Assembly: GCA_015056735.1 (NCBI GenBank)
Contig: SVFT01000002.1
Coordinates: 36,432-100,431, forward strand
Length of the DNA: 64,000 nt
Direction: 5' to 3'
Origin: Lachnospiraceae bacterium
GTDB taxonomy: Bacteria; Bacillota; Clostridia; Lachnospirales; Lachnospiraceae
This document shows, in pieces, positions 10,767 through 18,372 of the stretch. Below the pieces are notes generated by a model, which was not told the origin of the DNA, did not search any database, and was given only the letters and a program-made list of their open reading frames with translations. The number at the start of each line of letters is the position of its first letter. Within the stretch, counting starts at the first letter, position 1. The translations under genes and the position numbers were made by a program.

Positions 10767-10838
10767 TGGGCCATCGCCAAGCGGTAAGGCACAGGACTTT
10801 GACTCCTGCATTCGCTGGTTCGAATCCAGTTGGCCCAG
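10767..10838 (+). tRNA. tRNA-Gln (TTG anticodon)
   Basis: Acceptor TGGGCCA/TGGCCCA, anticodon stem CAGGA/TCCTG with loop CTTTGAC giving TTG, discriminator G10838. CCA is not encoded. Confidence 0.95.
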
Positions 10839-10854
10839 TTTCTAAAACATATAT

Positions 10855-10927
10855 GGGATACTAGCTCAGTTGGTAGAGCACTTGACTTTTAATCAAGTTG
10901 TCGGGGGTTCGAATCCCCCGTGTCTCA
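10855..10927 (+). tRNA. tRNA-Lys (TTT anticodon)
   Basis: Acceptor GGGATAC/GTGTCTC (with two wobble pairs), anticodon stem CTTGA/TCAAG with loop CTTTTAA giving TTT, and a strong T-stem GGGGG/CCCCC. CCA is not encoded. Confidence 0.95.
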
Positions 10928-10936
10928 TTATTAACG

Positions 10937-10976
10937 GAGGGGAAGCATCGCTAGCGATGTTTCCTCTCTATGTTTT
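10937..10976 (+). terminator. Terminator of the tRNA operon
   Basis: A long palindromic hairpin centred on CATCGCTAGCGATG, extended by GAGGGGAAG/TTTCCTCTC pairing, is followed by TATGTTTTT. It lies 10 bases after tRNA-Lys. Confidence 0.65.
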
Positions 10977-10994
10977 TCATCGGGAGAACATTTC

Positions 10995-11192
10995 ATGAGT
11001 GAAGCACGTAAGAAGCAGCCGGCAAGCTGTGATACCTGCATGTATTATGAATATGACGAAGAATATGAGTGCTATACCTGCGAGATGGATCTTGATGAGG
11101 ATGATCTGGCGCATTTTATGCTGGACTCCAAGTTTGAATGCCCGTATTATCGATTCGGTGATGAGTACACGATCGTGCGTCACCAGATGTGA
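10995..11192 (+). CDS. Small Cys-rich protein (DUF6472-like)
   Basis: A 65-residue acidic protein with four cysteines spread as CDTCMYY, CYTC and CPYYRFGDEY, a pattern I associate with DUF6472 proteins of Lachnospiraceae. The cysteines suggest a small metal-binding (zinc ribbon-like) or redox domain. ATG 10995 has GGGAG 12 bases upstream. It lies between the tRNA terminator and a MATE gene, and no functional partner can be inferred. Confidence 0.75.
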   Translation: MSEARKKQPASCDTCMYYEYDEEYECYTCEMDLDEDDLAHFMLDSKFECPYYRFGDEYTIVRHQM

Positions 11193-11256
11193 TGCGCTGT
11201 TTCATGACATCTTGTAAGGACTTAAGTGAACCCGTTTTCAGATAGGAAGTGAGAAA

Positions 11257-12630
11257 ATGGCTGAAATGAACAACGCGGCTATGCCGAAAGAAAATAAGAT
11301 GGGTGTAATGCCCGTCGGCAAACTTTTGATCAATATGTCTCTGCCGATGATGATCTCCATGCTCGTATTGTCTCTGTACAATATCGTGGACAGTATCTTC
11401 GTTGCGCAGATCAATGAAAATGCCCTGACGGCGGTCTCTCTGGCATTTCCTGTTCAGAACCTGATGATTGCGGTCGCTATGGGCACCTGCGTCGGTGTAA
11501 ATGCCCTTCTTTCCAAATCCCTTGGCGAGAAGAATTACGAAAGGGCGAACGCATCGGCTCGTAATGCTGTTTTTTTGATGGCCATCAGTTTCGTGGTGTT
11601 TTTCCTGTTTGGTGTTTTTTGCACCGACTGGTTCTACAGCATGCAGACAACGGATCCGGAGATTGCAGAGTTCGGCCATGAGTATATGGTTATCATCTGC
11701 TGCATGAGTTTTGGCGTCTATCTGCAGGCCGTTATGGAAAAGCTGCTGCAGGCGACAGGAAAGACGCTTTTTTCCATGTTTTCACAGCTCCTTGGTGCGA
11801 TCACGAATCTGATCCTGGATCCGATCATGATCTTTGGCCTGCTCGGATTTCCGAAGATGGGTGTATCGGGTGCGGCACTTGCGACCGTGATCGGCCAGCT
11901 TTTTGCCGGTATTTTCGCGGCATATATGAATGTGAAGTACAATACGGAGATCAATATCAATATGAGGCGTTTTCGTCCGAACCTGCACATCATCGGACGG
12001 ATCTATGCAGTCGGTGTTCCGTCCATTATCATGCAGTCTGTGACTTCGCTGATGGTTTACGGTATGAACCTGATCCTGATCACCTTTTCGACGACTGCAA
12101 CGGCGGTTCTTGGCGTGTACTTTAAGATCCAGAGTTTTATCTTTATGCCACTTTTTGGCATGAACAACGGTATGATCCCGATCATCGCTTACAACTACGG
12201 TGCAGATAACAAAAAGCGCGTTACGGGTACGATCAAATACAGTATGCTGGTTGCTTTCTGTATCATGGCGGTTGGCTTTGCTATCTTTCAGATCATTCCG
12301 GACAGGCTCCTTCAGATGTTCAATGCATCGGATATGATGCTTGCACTCGGCGTTCCGGCGCTTCGTACGATTAGCTACAGCTTCATCCTTGCAGGGTACT
12401 GCATCATCGCCGGCAGTGCATTTCAGGCGCTCGGTAACGGCGTTTACAGTCTGATTATGTCGGTTATGCGTCAGCTTGTTGTGCTGCTTCCTGCCGCGTA
12501 CTTTCTGGCAAAACTTGGTAACGTCGATCTAGTGTGGCTTTCGTTCCCGATCGCGGAGCTGATGTCGTTTGCGACGGCGACCTTCTTCTTGTTTAAGATC
12601 AATCGGAAGATTATCAGTACGCTGCATTGA
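11257..12630 (+). CDS. MATE-family multidrug/metabolite efflux transporter
   Basis: A 457-residue integral membrane protein of the MATE (MOP flippase) superfamily, with about 12 predicted helices in two homologous halves. Visible family features are the N-terminal PVGKLLINMSLPMMISMLVLS, the VDSIFVAQ segment in helix 2 and the second-half GMNNGMIPIIAYNYGA. These proteins exchange Na+ or H+ for cationic drugs or metabolites; the substrate is unknown. ATG 11257 has TAGGAAGTGAG upstream. The downstream CAAAGC/GCTTTG hairpin lacks a T-run, so no clear terminator was found. Confidence 0.92.
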   Translation: MAEMNNAAMPKENKMGVMPVGKLLINMSLPMMISMLVLSLYNIVDSIFVAQINENALTAVSLAFPVQNLMIAVAMGTCVGVNALLSKSLGEKNYERANASARNAVFLMAISFVVFFLFGVFCTDWFYSMQTTDPEIAEFGHEYMVIICCMSFGVYLQAVMEKLLQATGKTLFSMFSQLLGAITNLILDPIMIFGLLGFPKMGVSGAALATVIGQLFAGIFAAYMNVKYNTEININMRRFRPNLHIIGRIYAVGVPSIIMQSVTSLMVYGMNLILITFSTTATAVLGVYFKIQSFIFMPLFGMNNGMIPIIAYNYGADNKKRVTGTIKYSMLVAFCIMAVGFAIFQIIPDRLLQMFNASDMMLALGVPALRTISYSFILAGYCIIAGSAFQALGNGVYSLIMSVMRQLVVLLPAAYFLAKLGNVDLVWLSFPIAELMSFATATFFLFKINRKIISTLH

Positions 12631-12672
12631 CAAAGCGGGTGTAGCTTTGCCATAATAAATGAGTGAACATGC

Positions 12673-12715
12673 AATGCATTCATGTATCTGCCCGGTCAGA
12701 ATACTTGAATGCATT
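12673..12715. repeat. Perfect 10-bp inverted repeat upstream of the tRNA-Leu cluster
   Basis: AATGCATTCA (12673-12682) and TGAATGCATT (12706-12715) form perfect arms separated by 23 bases, between the MATE gene and the tRNA-Leu remnants. No T-run follows. Function unknown. Confidence 0.5.
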
Positions 12716-12721
12716 AATTAC

Positions 12722-12860
12722 GCGGGTGTGGCGGAACCGTGCGGGTTCATCTCCGCTCCGGTCGGCCCAAAACCGATCTACGTTCCACTTCGGTCGGTGC
12801 TAAGCACTCGTCCCCCGGACGAGCAGCCCCCCCCGGACGTCGTGGGCCCTGTCACCCGCT
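12722..12860 (+). pseudogene. tRNA-Leu remnant with a 99-base T-loop insertion
   Basis: The 5' acceptor (GCGGGTG) and the 3' half (CTGTCACCCGC) match the intact tRNA-Leu at 13087, but the D-arm and anticodon arm are deleted (GGAA joins directly to CCGTGC). In the T-loop, after GGTTCA, a 99-base GC-rich insertion (12750-12848) rich in hairpins replaces the four bases AGTC. Both ends of the insertion match the shorter insertion in the next copy. It cannot make a tRNA. Confidence 0.85.
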
Positions 12861-12909
12861 TTTATAATGCGGACGGAAGAGAATAGTTGAAAAGAGAGTA
12901 ATACAGTAC

Positions 12910-13034
12910 GCGGGTGTGACGGAATTGGCAGACGCGCCAGATTTAGGTTCTGGTGGGAGACCGTGCAGGTTCATCTCCGCTCCGGTCGGCCCAAAGCCGA
13001 GATCCCCCGGATCTCGTGGGCCCTGTCACCCGCA
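12910..13034 (+). tRNA. tRNA-Leu (TAG) interrupted in the T-loop by a 49-base structured insertion
   Basis: The acceptor, D-arm, anticodon arm (CCAGA/TCTGG around TTTAGGT, anticodon TAG), variable arm and 3' acceptor are complete. After GGTTCA, however, a 49-base block (12974-13022) replaces AGTC of the intact copy. The block folds as GGCCCA...TGGGCC enclosing CGAGATCC-CCC-GGATCTCG. Unless this block is removed, the T-arm cannot form, so the copy is probably non-functional. The anticodon stem differs from the intact copy by a compensated base pair. Confidence 0.75.
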
Positions 13035-13086
13035 TAATAATCAAGCGGAAGACAGAGATATATAAAGAATTAATTTAATACAGTAC

Positions 13087-13166
13087 GCGGGTGTGGCGGA
13101 ATTGGCAGACGCGCTAGATTTAGGTTCTAGTGGGAGACCGTGCAGGTTCAAGTCCTGTCACCCGCA
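13087..13166 (+). tRNA. tRNA-Leu (TAG anticodon), intact
   Basis: Acceptor GCGGGTG/CACCCGC, anticodon stem CTAGA/TCTAG with loop TTTAGGT giving TAG, a long variable arm (TGGGAGACCG) typical of class II tRNA, and a normal T-arm AGGTTCAAGTCCT. The leader TAATACAGTACGCGGG is shared with the interrupted copy at 12910, showing tandem duplication. CCA is not encoded. Confidence 0.95.
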
Positions 13167-13173
13167 TTTTTAT

Positions 13174-13212
13174 GGGTAAAAGCGAGGCAAATTCGTTTTT
13201 ACCCTTTTCTTA
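13174..13212 (+). terminator. Terminator after tRNA-Leu
   Basis: GGGTAAAAGCGA pairs with TTCGTTTTTACCC and is followed by TTTTCTT, a few bases after the intact tRNA-Leu. Confidence 0.75.
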
Positions 13213-13243
13213 TAAAAAAGCAATCAGTTACAGGAAAAATGTA

Positions 13244-13274
13244 TTGACTATGGTACTATGCAATAGTACCATAG
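13244..13274 (+). promoter_or_regulatory. hicAB promoter and overlapping operator dyad
   Basis: TTGACT (13244-13249) and TACCAT (13267-13272) are separated by 17 bases. A perfect 11-bp inverted repeat, CTATGGTACTA (13248-13258) and TAGTACCATAG (13264-13274) with a 5-base centre, covers the spacer and -10 box. This fits autorepression by the HicB antitoxin, whose C-terminus looks like a ribbon-helix-helix DNA-binding domain. Confidence 0.72.
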
Positions 13275-13278
13275 AAAT

Positions 13279-13533
13279 ATGAATAGGAAACATCAGAAAA
13301 CATATAAGAAGATATTCAAGGATCCGATCAATGCTGACATTGAATGGAAAGACATTGAGGCTTTGTTTATTGCACTTGGCGCTGAAATCTCGGAAGGGAA
13401 CGGCTCTCGAGTGCGGGTTATCTTAAACGGGCAGCGAGCTGTTTTTCACAGACCGCATCCGGAATCTGTCACAGATAAAGGAGCAGTGAAGTCGGTTCGA
13501 AAGTTTTTGGATAATGCGGAGGTGAAGCTATGA
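13279..13533 (+). CDS. hicA: HicA-type mRNA interferase toxin
   Basis: An 84-residue toxin of the HicA double-stranded-RNA-binding fold, expected to cleave mRNA when free. The core has the family pattern: DIEWKDIEALFIALGAEISE, then GSRVRVILNGQRAVFHRPHP with the catalytic His in the HRPH segment. A basic N-terminal extension (MNRKHQKTYKKIFKD) precedes the fold. No Shine-Dalgarno sequence precedes ATG 13279, and the predicted transcription start falls at or next to it, so the mRNA may be leaderless. The stop overlaps hicB (ATGA). Confidence 0.87.
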   Translation: MNRKHQKTYKKIFKDPINADIEWKDIEALFIALGAEISEGNGSRVRVILNGQRAVFHRPHPESVTDKGAVKSVRKFLDNAEVKL

Positions 13534-13871
13534 ATACGATGATGTATAAGGGGTATGTCGGTGAGGTAGAATATGATGACGAGGGAAAGATTTTTTCCGG
13601 ATCGGTGATCAATACAAAGACCGTGATCACTTTTCAGGGAACTTCAGTTGAGGAGCTGAATAGGGAATTCCAGCTGTCTGTTGATGATTACTTGGAATGG
13701 TGCGCCAAGGACGGTGTAGAGCCGGAAAAGCCTTACTCCGGAAAGCTGAACGTGCGTCTTAAACCGAATACGCACCAACGCGCTGCCGTTAAGGCTAAAA
13801 CATTGGGAATCTCCTTGAACAGTTTTATTGAGAAAGCGATCGAGGATGAACTTATGGTATTAGAAAACTAA
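13530..13871 (+). CDS. hicB: HicB-type antitoxin
   Basis: A 113-residue antitoxin. Residues 1-60 form the HicB RNase H-like partial fold (YKGYVGEVEYDDEGKIFSG, then FQGTSVEELNREFQLSVDDY) that inhibits HicA. Residues 72-108 (LNVRLKPNTHQRAAVKAK, then SLNSFIEKAIEDEL) look like a ribbon-helix-helix DNA-binding domain, fitting a role as repressor at the upstream dyad. It overlaps hicA by four bases. The order toxin-antitoxin is usual for hicAB. Confidence 0.92.
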   Translation: MNTMMYKGYVGEVEYDDEGKIFSGSVINTKTVITFQGTSVEELNREFQLSVDDYLEWCAKDGVEPEKPYSGKLNVRLKPNTHQRAAVKAKTLGISLNSFIEKAIEDELMVLEN

Positions 13872-13891
13872 GAAAAAGATGGGGGTTAGAA

Positions 13892-14476
13892 ATGACACGC
13901 GATGAAGCTTTTGCACTTTTAAAGAAATATAATAAAGATCCGTTTCATATCCAGCATGCGCTGACGGTGGAAGCGGTTATGAAGTGGTATGCGAATGAAC
14001 TTGGATACGGCGATGAAGCAGAGCATTGGGCGACCGTTGGATTGCTGCATGATATCGATTTCGAATTGTATCCGGATGAGCACTGCCTGAAGGCGCCGGA
14101 GCTTTTGTCGGAAGCAGGCGTATCGGAGGATATCATCCACTCGGTATGCTCACACGGCTATGGCATCACTGTCGGTAACGGTACGACGATCGATGTGAAG
14201 CCGGAGCATGAGATGGAGAAGGTGCTTTTTGCGGCAGATGAGCTGACGGGCCTGATCTGGGCAGCAGCACTTATGCGGCCTTCCAAGAGTACGAAGGACA
14301 TGGAACTGAAGTCGCTTAAGAAAAAGTACAAAAGCAAAGGCTTTGCGGCCGGCTGCTCCAGAGAAGTGATCGATCGCGGCGCCGAGCAGCTTGGCTGGGA
14401 ACTTGATAAGCTCCTTGAGATGACACTCCGGGCGATGGCTGCGAGCGAAGACCTGATCAATTCGGAGATGGAATGA
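13892..14476 (+). CDS. HD-domain phosphohydrolase
   Basis: A 194-residue HD-domain protein. The metal-binding pattern is visible as H in DPFHIQHALTVE, HD in GLLHDIDFELYPDEH and H in CSHGYGITV. It resembles the HDIG-type hydrolases encoded as single domains in Clostridia. The substrate (nucleotide or other phosphomonoester) is unknown. A GGGGGTT ribosome site precedes ATG 13892. It lies 20 bases after hicB but is followed by its own terminator, and a link to the toxin pair is not implied. Confidence 0.85.
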   Translation: MTRDEAFALLKKYNKDPFHIQHALTVEAVMKWYANELGYGDEAEHWATVGLLHDIDFELYPDEHCLKAPELLSEAGVSEDIIHSVCSHGYGITVGNGTTIDVKPEHEMEKVLFAADELTGLIWAAALMRPSKSTKDMELKSLKKKYKSKGFAAGCSREVIDRGAEQLGWELDKLLEMTLRAMAASEDLINSEME

Positions 14477-14518
14477 GCCAGGGGGACGGGGTGCCTGGCT
14501 CAAAATTATGTAAACCAA

Positions 14519-14552
14519 GGGCTTGAAGTAAAATACTTCAAGCCCCCTTTTT
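14519..14552 (+). terminator. Terminator after the HD hydrolase
   Basis: A perfect 12-bp stem, GGGCTTGAAGTA / TACTTCAAGCCC, with an AAA loop is followed by CCTTTTT. A second hairpin (GAGCCAGG/CCTGGCTC) lies directly upstream and spans the stop codon. Confidence 0.92.
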
Positions 14553-14667
14553 CGTGATGCAGACTGCAGATCGGCTTAAGAATCATGTAGCTTACTTGTG
14601 TTTTGTGTTATATTAAACGTGTAACATTGGAGTATTGCAAGAACAAAATGCGGAGGGTGAGCAACCT

Positions 14668-15639
14668 ATGAGAAAAGAGATTTCGATAGATGCCATAAAG
14701 GGAATACACATCGGGCAGACGGAAGATGACAAGGCAGGAACGGGCCTGACGGTGTTGATCAGTGAAAAGGGCATGCCGGCCGGTCTGGATGTCAGAGGCG
14801 GCGGCCCTGCATCAAGAGACAGTCAGCTCTTAAATCCGATCACAGCGGCACAGTTTGTACACGCGATCGTATTAGCCGGCGGCAGCGCATTCGGACTCGG
14901 TGCGGCGAACGGTGTGATGGCATATCTTGAGGAGCACGATATCGGCTTCGATGTCGGCGTGACCAAGGTCCCTCTTGTGGTGCAGTCGGATCTTTTTGAT
15001 CTAACGGTCGGTGATATAAAGACACGTCCCGATTCGGATATGGGATACCGCGCAGCGAAGCTTGCGATGGAGGCCCCGAACTATCAGGATGGCAATTACG
15101 GCGCAGGGTGCGGTGCGACAGTCGGCAAGATCACCGGCATGGACAACTGCATGAAGACCGGCATCGGAAGCTATGCGATTCAGGTTGGCGAGTTGCAGAT
15201 CGGTGCTGTTGTGGCGGTCAATGCGCTTGGCGATATTTACGATTGGAAGACCGGAAAAAAGATCGCAGGCCTCCTTACACCCGATCATAAGGGATTTGTC
15301 GATACCGTTTCCGTGATGGAGCAGAGTATCGCGGTTCATGAGAATAAATTCGTAGATAACACGACGATCGGTGTCGTGATCACAAATGCGGCATTTACTA
15401 AGCCGCAGCTCATCAAGATCGCGGGCATGACGCATAACGGCTATGCGCGTTCGATCAGACCGGTTCACACCTCGGCGGACGGCGACAGCATCTATGCGGT
15501 TTCCGTCGGTGATGTCAGTGCGGATCAGGATCTTGTGGGCACACTTGCGGCGGAAGTGATGAGCGAAGCGATCATCCGCGCCGTACAGAACGCAGAGAGT
15601 GCCTTCGGGTTTACTGCGGCTAAAGATCTTTCATTTTAA
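14668..15639 (+). CDS. P1-family (S58, DmpA-like) aminopeptidase
   Basis: A 323-residue protein of the P1/S58 family, whose members self-cleave and act as L-aminopeptidases or D-esterases. The likely autoprocessing site is the NTTIGVV segment (around residue 230), where a Thr becomes the nucleophile; GGGPASRD near the N-terminus, GYGAGCGATVGK-like glycine motifs in the middle and RPVHTSADGDSIYA near the end are also family-typical. ATG 14668 is chosen because GGAGGG lies 11 bases upstream; an earlier in-frame codon at 14635 lacks a ribosome site. Substrate unknown. Confidence 0.9.
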   Translation: MRKEISIDAIKGIHIGQTEDDKAGTGLTVLISEKGMPAGLDVRGGGPASRDSQLLNPITAAQFVHAIVLAGGSAFGLGAANGVMAYLEEHDIGFDVGVTKVPLVVQSDLFDLTVGDIKTRPDSDMGYRAAKLAMEAPNYQDGNYGAGCGATVGKITGMDNCMKTGIGSYAIQVGELQIGAVVAVNALGDIYDWKTGKKIAGLLTPDHKGFVDTVSVMEQSIAVHENKFVDNTTIGVVITNAAFTKPQLIKIAGMTHNGYARSIRPVHTSADGDSIYAVSVGDVSADQDLVGTLAAEVMSEAIIRAVQNAESAFGFTAAKDLSF

Positions 15640-15659
15640 AGGGGCCCCGTGATCTTATC

Positions 15660-16751
15660 ATGAATCCATTTATCATCGTTTGTGCCGTATTACTGGGCTT
15701 GATGCTGATCGAGGCGGCCCTTTTGGTCCACAGTATGCTGGTATCGCTTTACCGGTACCGAAATATCGTGCTTACCGGCTCCATGCTGGCTACACTTTTG
15801 CTCCTGTCGTATATGGCAGTGTATGGGATCTTGGCGGATCCGGGTGTACGCGGAGCAGAGCCGATCATAACGCTCCTTCACCGCGCGCCGCGCGACTTTG
15901 CCCATGCGGCGATCTGGGTGATCTATACACTCGGCGGATTGATGTTTGTGAGCAATCTGGCGCTTGCAAAGCATGAGGGTGCGCGTCCGAAGAATTTCGT
16001 CGGAACTTTTATGGGTGTGTTTGCGATCCTCGGTACCGGCATTGTGTACTATGCGGCCGAGTGGCTCGACGTACTGAGGACGGATATACCGGCACTTCAC
16101 ATTTTTGCAGATTTTCTCTCGCTCTTTATGTACTGCGCCCTTGACTATATGGAATGCATTATGTTTGGGATGATCATTATGGGCGCCGTGGCGGCAAAGT
16201 GGATTCCGGTATATGACAAGGACTACATTATCATCCCGGGCTGTTCGATCCGAAAGGACGGTGGCCTGTTCCCGCTGATCAGGGGCAGGGTGAACAAAGC
16301 GATCCGCTATGCCTGGGATCAGGAGACCGCAACGGATAAGAAAGTCTGCTTCATCCCATCCGGCGGAAAGGGAACGAATGAAGTCATGAGCGAAGGATCG
16401 GCGATGGAATTCTACCTTTTATCGCATGGTGCGGAGTCGGATGAGGTCTTTGCGGAAAAGGATTCCAGCAATACGTATGAGAACTTCCTTTTTTCCAAAA
16501 AGATCATTGACAAGTTGAAACCGAATGCCCGCGTGGCATTTTCCACAACAAACTACCATGTGCTTCGATGCGGGATGCTCGCAAAGCGCATCGGCTTTGA
16601 ACATGTGGAAGGGATCGCGAGCCGGACAAAATGGTATTTCTGGCCGAACGGTTTTGCAAGAGAGGTCGTGGCGATCCTTTCGCTCAATGCAAAGTGGCAG
16701 GTGACGGCGGCACTGATCGTAGCGGCTGCATGTCTGGGACTTTCACTGTGA
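15660..16751 (+). CDS. YdcF-like (DUF218) membrane protein
   Basis: A 363-residue protein with about five membrane helices in the first 185 residues, a DUF218/YdcF domain at about 190-340 (YIIIPGCSIRKDG, FIPSGGKGTNEVMSEG, SSNTYENFLFSK, TTNYHVLRC) and a last hydrophobic helix. DUF218 proteins such as SanA/YdcF are linked to envelope integrity and bind nucleotides or SAM; the biochemical role is unclear. It follows the peptidase gene after 20 bases without a clear Shine-Dalgarno site, suggesting coupling. Confidence 0.85.
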   Translation: MNPFIIVCAVLLGLMLIEAALLVHSMLVSLYRYRNIVLTGSMLATLLLLSYMAVYGILADPGVRGAEPIITLLHRAPRDFAHAAIWVIYTLGGLMFVSNLALAKHEGARPKNFVGTFMGVFAILGTGIVYYAAEWLDVLRTDIPALHIFADFLSLFMYCALDYMECIMFGMIIMGAVAAKWIPVYDKDYIIIPGCSIRKDGGLFPLIRGRVNKAIRYAWDQETATDKKVCFIPSGGKGTNEVMSEGSAMEFYLLSHGAESDEVFAEKDSSNTYENFLFSKKIIDKLKPNARVAFSTTNYHVLRCGMLAKRIGFEHVEGIASRTKWYFWPNGFAREVVAILSLNAKWQVTAALIVAAACLGLSL

Positions 16752-16906
16752 GATGACCTCGTGGATGTTTTTGGGTCTTTCAGAACACACATTTTACACA
16801 AAACAGACACAAAACGATCATCAAATAAACAAGTTTTCAACATATTCATGCGGTATTCTTCTTTCATCGGGCAGCGCTATATTGCCCCGCATGAAAGGAG
16901 AAAGAT

Positions 16907-18370
16907 ATGAGAAAAAGAACTTCCGTGGCGCTTTCGGCGCTCCTGTTGTCCGCCTCTCTGATGATGTCTGCCTGCGGGCAGAATCCGGACACGGTAGGTG
17001 CCGTTGCCGGTTCGATTGAAACCACCGAGACGGCTGACAATGAATCGAAAGATGCTGTGACATATGAAGCGTCCGGCGATAATGAGCATGCGCTCGCCGC
17101 TGACGGAGAGACGGTATCCTACGACAATATTATTGTAAACAAGACCGGGAACGGCGATGGAGACGAAGCAGATTTTTACGGAGAAAATGCAGCCGTTTTC
17201 GCAACGAACAAGGCGGATATGACGATCAAAAATGCGACGATCACTTCGGACGGATCGCATGCAAATGCGGTATTTTCGTATGGGGAAGGGACGAAGCTTG
17301 CGATCTCTGATTCCACTATTCATACGACATCAAACAACTCCGGCGGTATCATGGTGACCGGCGGCGGATCACTTGATGCAGATAACCTGACGGTTGATAC
17401 GAAGGGCGGTTCCAGTGCACCGATCCGAAGCGACAGAGGCGGTGGGACCATGAATGTAACGGGCGGAACATACTCGAGCTACGGCAAGGGCTCTCCTGCA
17501 GTATATTCCACGGCAGATATCAACGTATCCAATGCAACTCTGTATGCCGATGTTTCGGAGGGTATCGTTGTGGAAGGCGCAAATTCCGTCACCTTAAATG
17601 ATGTGAATGTGACCGCCAGCCATACTGAGCATAACAGTGATAAGTCCGACCATTTCCAGGCGGTTATGATCTATCAGTCCATGTCGGGTGATGCGGACGA
17701 AGGGACAGCTTCCTTTAACATGAAAGGCGGCAGCCTGACATCGAAAAACGGTGGTCTGTTCTTTGTAAACAATACAGTGGCGACGATCGGCCTGGAAGAC
17801 GTAAAAATGACAAATGCGTCAGATGATCTTCTGACCGTTGCGGCAGCAGGCTGGGGCACGGAAGGTGCAAACGGCGGACAGGTCACGCTGAATGCGGTCA
17901 AGCAGGATCTTGACGGCGTCATCACGGTAGATGACATTTCGACGCTCAATCTGCTTCTTGGGAAGGACAGCAATTTCAGCGGTTCTGTCGACGGCAAGGG
18001 CGAAGTGTATGTGGAACTGAAAGACGGGGCAAAATGGGTCCTGACGGGCGATTCAGCGATCTCGTCTCTTACATGTGACGCGGATTCCATCGATCTGAAC
18101 GGCTTTACGCTTACCGTGGACGGCAAGGAATATGAGGCCGGAACGGCATCGACGGGTACACGGATCGAAGTGAAGGAGACCCGGGGAAAAGACACCCATC
18201 CGGAGAAGCCTGACGGCGGCCCGAACGGCAATCCGCCTGAAGGACAGGGAGGAAACCCTCCTGAAAAGCCGGACGGCAATCCTCCCGAAAAGCCGGAAGG
18301 AGCACCGGATGGAAATCCGCCCGAAAAGCCAAGCGGCAACCCGCCCGCAAAGCCGGGAGAAAGTGAATAG
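16907..18370 (+). CDS. Beta-helix lipoprotein with proline-rich tail
   Basis: A 487-residue protein with a lipoprotein signal peptide (lipobox MSAC, Cys23). Residues 60-400 show short repeats of alternating Val/Ile/Thr and Asn/Gly/Asp (MTIKNATITSDGSHANAVF, ADINVSNATLYADVSEGIVV), typical of a right-handed parallel beta-helix. The last 55 residues are repeats of the type NPPEKPDG/NPPEGQGG, an extended wall-spanning or low-complexity tail. It may be a surface polysaccharide-binding or lyase-like protein, but no catalytic residues are recognisable. AAAGGAGA precedes ATG 16907. It is 2 bases from the fdhD-like gene. Confidence 0.75.
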   Translation: MRKRTSVALSALLLSASLMMSACGQNPDTVGAVAGSIETTETADNESKDAVTYEASGDNEHALAADGETVSYDNIIVNKTGNGDGDEADFYGENAAVFATNKADMTIKNATITSDGSHANAVFSYGEGTKLAISDSTIHTTSNNSGGIMVTGGGSLDADNLTVDTKGGSSAPIRSDRGGGTMNVTGGTYSSYGKGSPAVYSTADINVSNATLYADVSEGIVVEGANSVTLNDVNVTASHTEHNSDKSDHFQAVMIYQSMSGDADEGTASFNMKGGSLTSKNGGLFFVNNTVATIGLEDVKMTNASDDLLTVAAAGWGTEGANGGQVTLNAVKQDLDGVITVDDISTLNLLLGKDSNFSGSVDGKGEVYVELKDGAKWVLTGDSAISSLTCDADSIDLNGFTLTVDGKEYEAGTASTGTRIEVKETRGKDTHPEKPDGGPNGNPPEGQGGNPPEKPDGNPPEKPEGAPDGNPPEKPSGNPPAKPGESE

Positions 18371-18372
18371 GC

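Noticed and set aside
12910..13034. Group I intron in tRNA-Leu
   Set aside because: The insert is only 49 bases and sits in the T-loop, not the anticodon loop; known bacterial tRNA introns are much longer.
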